A DNA stretch of 30,572 nucleotides from an uncultured Eggerthellaceae bacterium (GTDB lineage Bacteria; Actinomycetota; Coriobacteriia; Coriobacteriales; Eggerthellaceae). Location: positions 1 through 30,572 of the forward strand of contig CAMOUE010000002.1 of the NCBI GenBank assembly GCA_946626265.1, written 5' to 3'. Made by a program: the position numbers and the translations under genes. How positions within the stretch are numbered: position 1 is the first letter of the stretch; the number at the start of each line of letters is the position of its first letter. Below the pieces are notes generated by a model. It saw only the letters and a program-made list of their open reading frames with translations. It was not told where the DNA came from and made no database searches. This document shows positions 1 through 6,707 of this stretch, in pieces.

Positions 1-206
1 GCAAGACGGCCGTGTTCGTGACGCACGACATCGACGAGGCGCTCATCTTGGCCGATCGCATCGTGTTCATGGAGCCCAAACATGTGATCAAGATGTTCGA
101 CCTGCCCAAAGGGCGCGATCGCGCCGGCAGTCCGGAGGTCGAGGAGATTAAGGAAGAAGTGCTCGAGCTGTTCGAGGCGACCGCGACGGGGAAGGAGGAG
201 GAGTGA
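1..206 (+). CDS. ABC transporter ATP-binding protein, C-terminal fragment (nitrate/sulfonate/taurine type)
   Basis: This reading frame is open from the left edge of the window and ends at a TGA at 204-206, so only about the last 67 residues are seen. The fragment starts inside the switch (H-loop) motif, VTHDIDEAL, followed by ADRIVFM. This is typical of SsuB/TauB/NrtD-like ATPases that energise import of small anions, amines or pyrimidine precursors. The Walker A, signature and Walker B motifs lie outside the window. The stop codon overlaps the ATG of the permease gene (TGATG), which shows translational coupling and one operon. The tail ends in a charged Lys/Glu segment. The substrate cannot be told from this piece; the binding protein gene is probably upstream. 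Confidence 0.9.
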   Translation, partial: KTAVFVTHDIDEALILADRIVFMEPKHVIKMFDLPKGRDRAGSPEVEEIKEEVLELFEATATGKEEE

Positions 207-1165
207 TGGCCGACCTCGCCGACACCCAGAAGGAGCTCGCTTCCCGCAAGAAGCCCGAGCGGTTCGTGAAGCCGTCGTTCATCGTTGCGACGCTCCTGTT
301 CGTGGCGACCATCGTCGCCATCGCCGTCCCCGGCAAGGCCGTCCCGAAGACGAGCGTGCCGTTCTACGTCGCCGTGGGCGTCATCGAGCTCTTGTTCATC
401 TGGCGTTACGCTGCCGGTGGCAGGAAGCGCTCGACTGCGAACATCGCCTCGGCGGTCTGGCTGCTGCTCATCGGCTGGGAGGTCTTCGCGACCGACCTGA
501 AGATGATGCATCCCGTGCTCATCCCGCTTCCCGAGAACGTGTTCGCCGTGTTCCAGCGAATTCCCGACGAGCTCTTGGGAAACGTCGCATCGTCTATGGT
601 GCTGTTGGCCCAGGGCTTCATCACGTCCCTTGTCGCGGCGACGATCATCGGATTGTTCGTGGGCTGGCTTCCGAAGGTGCGCGAGACGGTGTTCCCCATC
701 GCGAAGGTGCTCGCCCCCGTCCCTGCAATCGTGTTCACGCCGTACCTGGTCATGCTGCTCCATTCGTTCAAGGCGGCGGCGGTCATGGTCATCTTTCTCG
801 GCATATTCTGGCCGACGCTCATGGACACGATCCTGCGTGTCGAGTCGCTCGACAAGCGCATCCTCGATTCGGCGAAAATGATGGGGCTCTCGACGCCGAC
901 CATGATCTTCCGCGTGTTGCTGCCCTATCTCTACCCGACGATCGTTACCGGGTTGAAGGTTCAGCTGCCCTCTGCGATGCTCATGCTCGTGATGGCCGAA
1001 ATGTACGGCGCGTCGAGCGGCTTGGGGTACTTCGTCATCAACTACACGAACTACGGCAACTACACCAACGTGGTCGCCGGCATTATCATGGTTGGAATCG
1101 TCGTGACCATCCTCGACGGGCTGGTCGGCGTTCTCATAAACAAGACGGTCAAATGGAGTGAATGA
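206..1165 (+). CDS. ABC transporter permease, TauC/SsuC/ThiX-like (BPD_transp_1)
   Basis: A 319-residue inner-membrane permease, partner of the preceding ATPase. It has a hydrophilic start, two early hydrophobic segments (about residues 30-75), and a typical six-helix permease core from about residue 105. The ATPase-docking EAA-like loop is visible as DSAKMMGLS followed by a Pro in the LLPYLYPTIVTG stretch. ATG 206 is preferred over the GTG at 203 because a long purine-rich Shine-Dalgarno run (190-202) precedes it and the ATG overlaps the upstream stop. The family imports nitrate, sulfonates, taurine, thiamine precursors or riboflavin. The proximity of arsenic genes 2.7 kb downstream is suggestive but is not evidence of substrate. 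The end overlaps the next gene by 8 bases. Confidence 0.92.
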   Translation: MADLADTQKELASRKKPERFVKPSFIVATLLFVATIVAIAVPGKAVPKTSVPFYVAVGVIELLFIWRYAAGGRKRSTANIASAVWLLLIGWEVFATDLKMMHPVLIPLPENVFAVFQRIPDELLGNVASSMVLLAQGFITSLVAATIIGLFVGWLPKVRETVFPIAKVLAPVPAIVFTPYLVMLLHSFKAAAVMVIFLGIFWPTLMDTILRVESLDKRILDSAKMMGLSTPTMIFRVLLPYLYPTIVTGLKVQLPSAMLMLVMAEMYGASSGLGYFVINYTNYGNYTNVVAGIIMVGIVVTILDGLVGVLINKTVKWSE

Positions 1166-1760
1166 CATCAATGCGGAACTGAACATAGCGGTTCGCCCGT
1201 GCGACGGTCGGGTAACGGGTCACGTCGCCGTACCCGAAGGCGTGACCGAAATCGACGCCGGCGCGTTTGCGCGGCAGCGGGCGATGACGTCCATCGCGCT
1301 GCCCCGGACGCTCAAGTCCATTGGCGACGAGGCGTTCATCGGCTGCACGTCGCTTCGGGAAGTGGTGCTGCCCGAAGGGCTGCTCGTCTTGGGCGCCCGC
1401 GCTTTCCGCAATTGCGTGAACTTGAAGCGCGTGTTCGTGCCGAGCACGCTCGAGGTCATCGCCGACCAGGCGTTCAGCTCGTGCGCGAAGCTCGAACGGG
1501 TCGATGGGGGGTCTGGAGTCTACGGGATTTGCACCGAGGCGTTCGCCGGTTGCAAGGCGCTCGTGTCCTGCGAGCCGCTCCGGTATGCGCTCGATATCGG
1601 GGATAGGGCGTTCAACTGGTGCAACGTTTTGAGCGATGTGGTGTTTCCCGACGAGATGGTGTTCATTGGCGAGCATGCGTTTCGGCACTGCCTGGCCCTC
1701 GAGGGCGTCGCGAAGCCGGCGCACGTGGACTACATGGCACCGGACGCGTTCGACGGGTAG
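1158..1760 (+). CDS. Leucine-rich repeat protein, BspA/LRR_5 type
   Basis: A 200-residue protein made almost entirely of LRR_5 (BspA-type) repeats of about 23 residues. Recurrent elements are 'IGDEAFIGCTSLREVVLPEGL', 'ARAFRNCVNLKRVFVPSTL', 'IADQAFSSCAKLE', 'IGDRAFNWCNVLSDVVFPD' and 'IGEHAFRHCLALEGV', giving six to seven repeats from about residue 20. There is no signal peptide or membrane segment, so it is probably cytoplasmic, unlike the surface BspA adhesins. The only start in frame is GTG 1158, inside the end of the permease gene (8-base overlap), so expression would depend on translational coupling. The function is unknown; such repeats make protein-protein contacts. Its position inside an ABC transporter operon is unusual. 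Confidence 0.8.
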   Translation: MNDINAELNIAVRPCDGRVTGHVAVPEGVTEIDAGAFARQRAMTSIALPRTLKSIGDEAFIGCTSLREVVLPEGLLVLGARAFRNCVNLKRVFVPSTLEVIADQAFSSCAKLERVDGGSGVYGICTEAFAGCKALVSCEPLRYALDIGDRAFNWCNVLSDVVFPDEMVFIGEHAFRHCLALEGVAKPAHVDYMAPDAFDG

Positions 1761-1767
1761 CGTGCGA

Positions 1768-1819
1768 AACAGGTGCCAGGTCGGCGTTTCCCCGGGGGAA
1801 CGCTCAGCTGGCACTTGTT
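1768..1819 (+). terminator. Strong intergenic hairpin, possible terminator or attenuator
   Basis: Between the LRR gene stop and the DUF5714 start lies a long interrupted hairpin. The outer 12-bp arms are 1768-1779 and 1808-1819 (one G-T wobble). An inner stem pairs GCGTT with AACGC and CCCC with GGGG around a tight loop near 1794-1796. Only GTTT follows, so it is a weak intrinsic terminator at best. It may reduce read-through from the transporter genes into the DUF5714-GTPase-ArsMS genes, or stabilise an mRNA end. Confidence 0.5.
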
Positions 1820-1849
1820 TGAAAAGGTTCGAGAGAGAGGAAAAAACAC

Positions 1850-2614
1850 ATGTCAGCAGGGAAAGCGAACTGCCTGGTTTGCGGAGAGCCGCTGGTCTAC
1901 TGGGAAGACGCCCAAGAGGTCACGTGCCATATCTGCGGCAAGAAGGACGTCGGTCATTCGATTTGCGAGGCGGGGCATTACGTATGCGATTCGTGCCACC
2001 GCTCCGAGGGCGTCGATTACATCATGGGCCTGTGCTCGGGCAGCGACTCGACCGATCCCATCGAAATCATGAACGAGGCCATGAACGACAAGTCGATCTA
2101 CCCAAACGGGCCCGAGCATCACACGCTCATCGGCGCATCGCTCATCACGGCGTTCGCAAATGCGGGCGGCAAGAGTCCCAAGGGCGGGCCGTTCGACAAG
2201 GAGGCTGCGCTGGCCGAGCTCAAGAAGCGCAGCTTGCAGGTGCCGGGCGGAACATGCGGGTTCTGGGGCACGTGCGGCGCTGCGACGAGCGCCGGCCAGG
2301 CCATGAGCATCCTGAACGGCTCCACGCCGATGACCGGCGAACCTTGGGCGCAATGCCAGCGCCTCACGTCGATTATCCTGGGGCGGCTTGCCGATGTCGG
2401 CGGCCCGCGCTGCTGCAAGCGCACTGGCTACATCGCCGTGCTTTCCGCCGTGCCCTACATCAACGAGACGCTCGGGTCCCGCATGACGCTGCCCGAAGAG
2501 GTGGTCTGCACGTTCTTCCCGCGCAACGCGGAGTGCCGCCGCAACGAGTGTCCGTTCTTCCCAAATGCCGATGAAGACGTGAAGGCGGCGTTCCTGCCGG
2601 CGAACATGCGTTGA
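1850..2614 (+). CDS. DUF5714 domain protein, cysteine-rich
   Basis: A 254-residue protein with 16 cysteines, recognised as DUF5714-like, a family of unknown function found in anaerobic bacteria and methanogens. The N-terminal part looks like a metal-binding module: CxxC pairs at C8/C11, C26/C29 and C46/C49, plus C39 and C62. The conserved domain follows from about residue 70, with a PGGTCGFWGTCGAA signature (C136, C142), GRLADVGGPRCCKR (C188, C189) and a final cluster, C220, C229 and C234. The start has a purine-rich ribosome site (AGAGAGG) nine bases upstream. It lies 46 bases before the GTPase gene and is probably co-transcribed with it and with arsM-arsS. A metal or cofactor role is inferred from the cysteines; no enzymatic activity is known. 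Confidence 0.8.
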   Translation: MSAGKANCLVCGEPLVYWEDAQEVTCHICGKKDVGHSICEAGHYVCDSCHRSEGVDYIMGLCSGSDSTDPIEIMNEAMNDKSIYPNGPEHHTLIGASLITAFANAGGKSPKGGPFDKEAALAELKKRSLQVPGGTCGFWGTCGAATSAGQAMSILNGSTPMTGEPWAQCQRLTSIILGRLADVGGPRCCKRTGYIAVLSAVPYINETLGSRMTLPEEVVCTFFPRNAECRRNECPFFPNADEDVKAAFLPANMR

Positions 2615-2660
2615 GGTCGGTTACCATAGGAGAATTGCGAACGAGCAACAAGAGGTATTC

Positions 2661-3800
2661 ATGAACACTAAATACATGATCGTCAGCGGCTTTCTGGGGT
2701 CGGGCAAGACCACGACCATGATCGCCATGGCACGCAACATCAACAAGCGCCTGCAGGATGCGGGCCAAGAAGGCCATTCCGCCATCATCGCGAACGATTT
2801 GGGCGCGAAGAACCTGGTAGACGCCGATTACACGCGCACGGCCGACGTGGCCATCAACGAGATCACGGGCGATTGCATCTGCTACGTCACCGAGGATTTG
2901 GTGAGCCATATCGACCGCCTCGCGAACGACGGCGCCAACATCGTGATCTCCGACATCCCCGGATGCGGCGTCGGGGCGCTCAACCACGTGTACGTCACGC
3001 TGACTGATGAATATCCCGGCAAATACGACCTGCTGCCGCTCGTGTGCCTCGTCGACCCGATCCGCCTGCGCATGATCCTTCCCGAGAAGGCCGACATCCA
3101 TCTGCCCGAGGAGATGCGCTTCGTGCTGAACGCGCAGCTCGCCGAGGCGGACGTCATCGTGCTGAACAAATGCGACCTCATCGACGAGGCCGAGCGTGAG
3201 GCCGACCTCGCGTTCATTCGCGCGGCGTACCCCGACACGCCCGTCATGGCCATGAGCGCCCGCACGGGCGAGGGCGTCGACGAGGTCGTCGACTACGTGC
3301 TCGCGCACCAGGCGCCGGCCGAGTGGCGCGATTTGGGCACCGACTCGGACGAGTTCGATTCCGCCGAGGCCCAGATGTGCTGGTACAACCGCCGCTTCTT
3401 CGCCGAGGAGCGCGACGGCAAGAACATCGACTTCAACGCCGTCATCGAGGACTTCATGGAAGCCATCCGCGAGGGCCTTATCGAGGCGCGCCGAAACGTG
3501 CCGCACCTGAAGCTGTTCGCCGCAGGCGAGGGCGATGATTTCGTGAAATGCTCGATCGTGGGCGTCGACTACGACCTTGAGTTCGAGCGCAAGCTCGACC
3601 ACGAGTACTCGGGCATCGCCATCGTGGTGAACGCGCGCGCCGTCTGCGAGTCCGAGACGTTCGGTGACATCGCCGAGGACGCGATGGACGAGATCAAGTC
3701 GAAGTACAACCTGAAGTGCCGCGTCATTTTCACCGAGTGCTTCGGGTTTGCCGACGAGGGCCGTCGCAACGGCGGCCGCGCTTCGAGATACGACGACTAG
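2661..3800 (+). CDS. G3E-family (CobW/HypB/UreG-like) GTPase with altered metal motif
   Basis: A 379-residue P-loop GTPase. The Walker A is GFLGSGKTTT (residues 10-19) and the guanine-specificity motif is NKCD (about 168-171). Members of COG0523/G3E deliver metals or cofactors to target enzymes and normally carry GCICC (CxCC) after switch I. Here the matching segment, E-ITGDCICYVTEDL, keeps C72 and C74 but has Tyr at the third cysteine. The usual ETTG/ETSG segment is replaced by SDIPGCGVG with an extra Cys (C102). The C-terminal 150 residues are not the typical CobW_C domain. An AGAGG ribosome site lies five bases before the ATG. Lying between a Cys-rich DUF5714 gene and a radical SAM/ArsM fusion, it is a plausible maturation or metal-transfer factor for one of them; this is an inference. 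Confidence 0.85.
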   Translation: MNTKYMIVSGFLGSGKTTTMIAMARNINKRLQDAGQEGHSAIIANDLGAKNLVDADYTRTADVAINEITGDCICYVTEDLVSHIDRLANDGANIVISDIPGCGVGALNHVYVTLTDEYPGKYDLLPLVCLVDPIRLRMILPEKADIHLPEEMRFVLNAQLAEADVIVLNKCDLIDEAEREADLAFIRAAYPDTPVMAMSARTGEGVDEVVDYVLAHQAPAEWRDLGTDSDEFDSAEAQMCWYNRRFFAEERDGKNIDFNAVIEDFMEAIREGLIEARRNVPHLKLFAAGEGDDFVKCSIVGVDYDLEFERKLDHEYSGIAIVVNARAVCESETFGDIAEDAMDEIKSKYNLKCRVIFTECFGFADEGRRNGGRASRYDD

Positions 3801-3904
3801 CGGACGCGTTTCGCGCTTCGCGAGGCGGTAACTGGCGAGCGCATGCGCTTCGCGCAACGAGGACTAACGCGCATTTCGCGCTACGCACAATCAGGAGAGA
3901 CGAG

Positions 3905-6007
3905 ATGGGGCTGACGACGGTTCACGACGAGGTACGCGAGTACTACGGGAAAATCCTAGCGGGGTCGGATGACCTCCGCACCAACGCGACGAGTTGCCAC
4001 GTGGAAGCGCCGCCGAAGTACGTGCGCGAAGTGATGCCGCTGGTGGCGGACGAGATCATCGAGCGTTTCTACGGATGCGGCTCGCCCATCCCGCCCGCGC
4101 TCGAAGGCTGCACGGTGCTCGACCTCGGTTGCGGTACGGGGCGCGACGTGTACGTGCTCTCGAAGCTCGTCGGTCCGACCGGTCGCGTGATCGGCGTCGA
4201 CATGACGCCCGAGCAGCTCGAGGTTGCGGAAAGGTACCGTGAGGAGCATGCCGAGCGGTTCGGCTATGAGAAGAGCAACGTCGAGTTCAAACTCGGCTAC
4301 ATCGAGGACCTCGCGGGTTGTGGTATCGAGGACGAGTCTGTCGACCTTGTCGTTTCCAACTGCGTCGTGAACCTCTCGCCTTTCAAGGAGCTCGTCATGT
4401 CAGAGGTGCATCGCGTGCTCAAGCCGGGCGGCGAGCTGTACTTTTCCGACGTCTACGCGAGCCGTAGGCTTCCCGACGAGATTCGCTTCGACCCCATCGT
4501 GCGCGGCGAGTGCCTCGGCGGGGCCTCGTATGCTGAGGATTTCCGTCGGCTCATGCTCGCCGCCGGTTTCGACCGTTTCGTCTGGACCGTCGACGACGAC
4601 ATGCACGTGGGCGATTTGGGCATCGAGACGCGCGTCGGTTTCACGAGCTTCAGGTCTCGAACGGTGCGCGCGATCAAATGCGCGCCGGGCGAGCTCGAGC
4701 CGACCGAGGAGGACTACGGGCAGCATGCGACGTATCTGGGTGGCATGCCCGAGATGCCGCGTTATTTCGACTGGGATGTCGATCTGCGCTTCGTGAAGGG
4801 CAAGCCGCGGGCGATCAGCAGCAACACGGCAAAGATGCTGGCAGCGTCGCGCTACGGCCGTTTCTTCGACATCTCGCCCGAACGCGGTCATCGTGGCGTG
4901 TTCAACGCCGAGCGCGCGCAGCAGGCGCTCGAGGTGCGCAAGGGCACGCGCCGCGTGGACCTCAAGATGCTCGACGACGCTTACGAGCGCGCGGGATACC
5001 TGCCGTTCGACGAGCGCGTCGGGGAGCCGACGCTGCTTCAGACGTTCGAGCACCAGGCGACGATGCAGGTGAACATCACGTACGCGTGCAACCTCGCCTG
5101 CCGCCACTGCTATCTGGAATGCAGCCCGAAGAACACTGAGGCCATGTCGCGCGAGACCCTCGAGAAATGCCTTGCCGCGTTTGCGGCGGGCGGTTTTAAG
5201 ACCATGGACATCACGGGCGGTTCACCCGAGCTCCACCCCGATTTCGAGTGGTTCCTGCGCGAGTCGTCGAAACTCGGCGACGTGATCGTTCGCACGAACC
5301 TCACGCTCGAGCAGCAGCCGGAACACGCGCATTTCCTCGACCTGTTCGCCGAGGTGGGACCGCAGGTAGTTGCATCGTTGCCGTTCTACGATCCCAAGGG
5401 CACGGAGGGGCAGCGCGGCTCCCGCGTGTTCGAACGCGCCATCGCGAGCATCCGCGCGCTGAACGAGCGCGGCTACGGCATGGGCGGCGATTTGAAGCTC
5501 GACTTGGTCTACAACGTCGCGGGTCCGTTCTTGCCTTTGCCGCAGGACATGATCGAGGCGGCTTACCACAAAGTGCTCGAGCGCGACCAGGGCGTGAAGT
5601 TCGATCACCTCTTTGCGTTCAACAACTGGGCAATCGGGCGGTTTGCCGCCGATTTGCTCGATACGGGCATGTTCGACGATTACCTGGCGTTGCTGGCCGA
5701 CAACTTCAACGCCATGGCCATCACGCGGCTCATGTGCCGCGATATGGTCAACGTCGACTACGATGGCCGCCTGTACGATTGCGAGCCGAATCACGTGCTG
5801 GGGCTTCCGATCCAGGTGCCCGCCGACGACGGCGATGAGGTGCGCGGCGGCGAGACGCGCGACGCGACGGCCGACGGCGGGACGCGCGACGCGACGATCG
5901 ACGACCTGCTCTCCGGGCAACTTCCCGTACGCTGCGTGCGGACGAACCCGATGTGCTATAGCTGCGCGGCAGGATTCGGAAGCTCGTGCGGCGGTGCGCT
6001 CGTGTAG
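3905..6007 (+). CDS. ArsM-ArsS fusion: arsenite methyltransferase joined to arsenosugar-type radical SAM enzyme
   Basis: A 700-residue bifunctional protein. Residues 1 to about 330 are an ArsM-type SAM methyltransferase: glycine-rich motif VLDLGCGTGRD (71-81), then GVDM, and the four cysteines expected to bind As(III), C31, C58 (FYGCGSP), C153 (SNCVVNLS) and C203 (GECLGGA). Residues about 385-700 match ArsS (radical SAM/Cys-rich family, TIGR04167): the cluster motif C395-NLA-C399-RH-C402, DITGGSPELHP, QRGSRVF, LVYN, LMCRDMVNVDYDG, LYDCEPN, and the closing CYSCAAGFGSSCGGALV. ArsM methylates As(III) stepwise to dimethylarsenic; ArsS joins a 5'-deoxyadenosyl group to it. These are normally separate proteins of about 280-350 residues each. 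ATG 3905 is chosen because AGGAGAG lies just upstream and it begins the ArsM homology; the frame is open further upstream, into the GTPase gene. A low-complexity insert (about 640-665) is encoded by a local repeat. Confidence 0.92.
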   Translation: MGLTTVHDEVREYYGKILAGSDDLRTNATSCHVEAPPKYVREVMPLVADEIIERFYGCGSPIPPALEGCTVLDLGCGTGRDVYVLSKLVGPTGRVIGVDMTPEQLEVAERYREEHAERFGYEKSNVEFKLGYIEDLAGCGIEDESVDLVVSNCVVNLSPFKELVMSEVHRVLKPGGELYFSDVYASRRLPDEIRFDPIVRGECLGGASYAEDFRRLMLAAGFDRFVWTVDDDMHVGDLGIETRVGFTSFRSRTVRAIKCAPGELEPTEEDYGQHATYLGGMPEMPRYFDWDVDLRFVKGKPRAISSNTAKMLAASRYGRFFDISPERGHRGVFNAERAQQALEVRKGTRRVDLKMLDDAYERAGYLPFDERVGEPTLLQTFEHQATMQVNITYACNLACRHCYLECSPKNTEAMSRETLEKCLAAFAAGGFKTMDITGGSPELHPDFEWFLRESSKLGDVIVRTNLTLEQQPEHAHFLDLFAEVGPQVVASLPFYDPKGTEGQRGSRVFERAIASIRALNERGYGMGGDLKLDLVYNVAGPFLPLPQDMIEAAYHKVLERDQGVKFDHLFAFNNWAIGRFAADLLDTGMFDDYLALLADNFNAMAITRLMCRDMVNVDYDGRLYDCEPNHVLGLPIQVPADDGDEVRGGETRDATADGGTRDATIDDLLSGQLPVRCVRTNPMCYSCAAGFGSSCGGALV
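5854..5896 (+). repeat. In-frame direct repeat inside the ArsS part
   Basis: Two copies of a 16-bp sequence beginning GACGCGCGACGCGA lie at 5854-5869 and 5881-5896, 27 bp apart. They encode the repeated TRDAT peptides in a linker-like stretch between the conserved LPIQVP and DDLLSGQ parts. This looks like a recent in-frame expansion. Confidence 0.7.
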
Positions 6008-6206
6008 CGCGGGCGAATCGGCGGCGCGATGGGCGAAGTGGGGCGACCGAGGTTCGGCGGTTGAAGCGCGCTTAGGCTGACGAACGGTAGAAAAACGCAT
6101 TTGAGCGGGTGTATCAGCGCTAAAGTTACAGCCAGATAACGGTGTTTTCCGCAATTTCGACAAATCCAATGCACAGCCAATTCAAAATGGCTTTTTATAA
6201 TTGCAT

Positions 6207-6338
6207 CAGCAAGCGGAAGGCTCCCCTCCTTCCAAATGCAGCTGCTTTGAGCAGTAGCGGTGCCAAGACACCGCATCATCCCCTCCTTAGACGAGGCCCG
6301 CTAACCGAGCGGGCCTCGTCGCTTCTCCTCGTTTTTTT
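6207..6338 (+). ncRNA. Candidate small RNA, unidentified
   Basis: A perfect TATAAT box lies at 6196-6201 with no gene behind it, and a terminator ends at 6338. In between are three compact stem-loops: GGAAGG/CCTTCC (6215-6233), CTGCT/AGCAG (6242-6254) and GCGGTG/CACCGC (6257-6274). This would give an RNA of about 130 nt ending in the 12-bp terminator stem. No -35 box of normal spacing is visible, and I recognise no riboswitch or known RNA family. It could also be the structured 3' end of the arsM-arsS transcript. Confidence 0.35.
6290..6338 (+). terminator. Rho-independent terminator
   Basis: A perfect 12-bp stem, GACGAGGCCCGC (6290-6301) with GCGGGCCTCGTC (6309-6320), has a 7-base loop. It is followed after ten bases by a run of seven T (6332-6338). 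The gap between stem and T-run is longer than ideal. It most likely ends transcription from the arsM-arsS side or from the candidate small RNA. Confidence 0.65.
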
Positions 6339-6437
6339 GTGGGCCGGCAGCCAGTATCCGCATGCGCAAGTAGGTGCGCATTCGGGCGCGCATGCGGGAT
6401 GTTGGGGCTATGTATGTCCGCCTGGAAATCCACGACC

Positions 6438-6541
6438 GAGCGGGATTTAGTGTCCTTATTTCACTGGAAACGATGACCAGATGCCGGGAATTACCAGGTC
6501 GTGAAAAATGCGCCGAAAAATAAGGACACTAAATCCCGCTC
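6438..6541. repeat. 24-bp perfect inverted repeat, 104-bp element
   Basis: Arms 6438-6461 and 6518-6541 are exact reverse complements over 24 bp (starting GAGCGGGATTTAGTG). They enclose 56 bases with no open frame. The arms are far more AT-rich than the genome around them, and the flanks show no adjacent target duplication. This is compatible with a miniature inverted-repeat element, the fused ends of a lost insertion sequence, or a transcribed hairpin. I do not recognise the family. Confidence 0.7.
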
Positions 6542-6595
6542 AGTGAGAGCCGACCGAGCCCGGGCCGTGCTTAAAGGAGCTCGTTCGCCCGGACT

Positions 6596-6628
6596 GCCCG
6601 CATGCTCGCGTCCCGCGGGCATGCGGGC
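6596..6628. terminator. GC-rich hairpin, possible weak terminator
   Basis: The 10-bp arms GCCCGCATGC (6596-6605) and GCATGCGGGC (6619-6628) enclose an inner CGCG/CGCG stem. No good T-run follows. The downstream flank repeats the flank of the 6290 terminator (GCGGGCCTCGTCGCTT), suggesting that one arose by duplication of the other. Confidence 0.4.
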
Positions 6629-6707
6629 CTCGTCGCTTTCGTCTCCCGCTGCATCACGGCGTGCGCTATGATTATCGCAATCACGATTTGGAAGGCGGGA
6701 GCAGCCA

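Larger units (their letters stand above)
6008..6707. other. 700-bp intergenic region
   Basis: No convincing coding sequence is seen here. The part from about 6130 to 6210 is noticeably AT-richer than its surroundings. The region holds a candidate small RNA with terminator (about 6207-6338), a perfect 24-bp inverted repeat (6438-6541), a second GC-rich hairpin (6596-6628), and two copies of the 16-mer GCGGGCCTCGTCGCTT (6309-6324 and 6623-6638). A minus-strand frame with a good ribosome site near 6280 runs back into arsS and is not supported by any recognised homology. Confidence 0.6.

Noticed and set aside
3716..3904. Longer start of the ArsM-ArsS gene overlapping the GTPase gene
   Set aside because: The extra 63 residues are antisense-like Arg-rich sequence without ArsM homology; ATG 3905 has a proper ribosome site.
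5935..6007. Selenocysteine (in-frame TGA) at the end of ArsS
   Set aside because: Some ArsS proteins are selenoproteins, but here all C-terminal positions are Cys codons and the gene ends in TAG with no in-frame TGA.
5956..6279. Minus-strand frame of 107 codons with an AAGGAGG site near 6280
   Set aside because: The first part has a CxxC pair and a good ribosome site, but the second half is antisense to arsS, composition is poor, and no domain is recognised.
6255..6338. T-box or other aminoacyl-tRNA-sensing leader
   Set aside because: There is a hairpin series with a terminator, but no T-box bulge consensus (AGGGTGGNACCGCG-like), and the next gene is neither a synthetase nor an amino-acid gene with a clear link.
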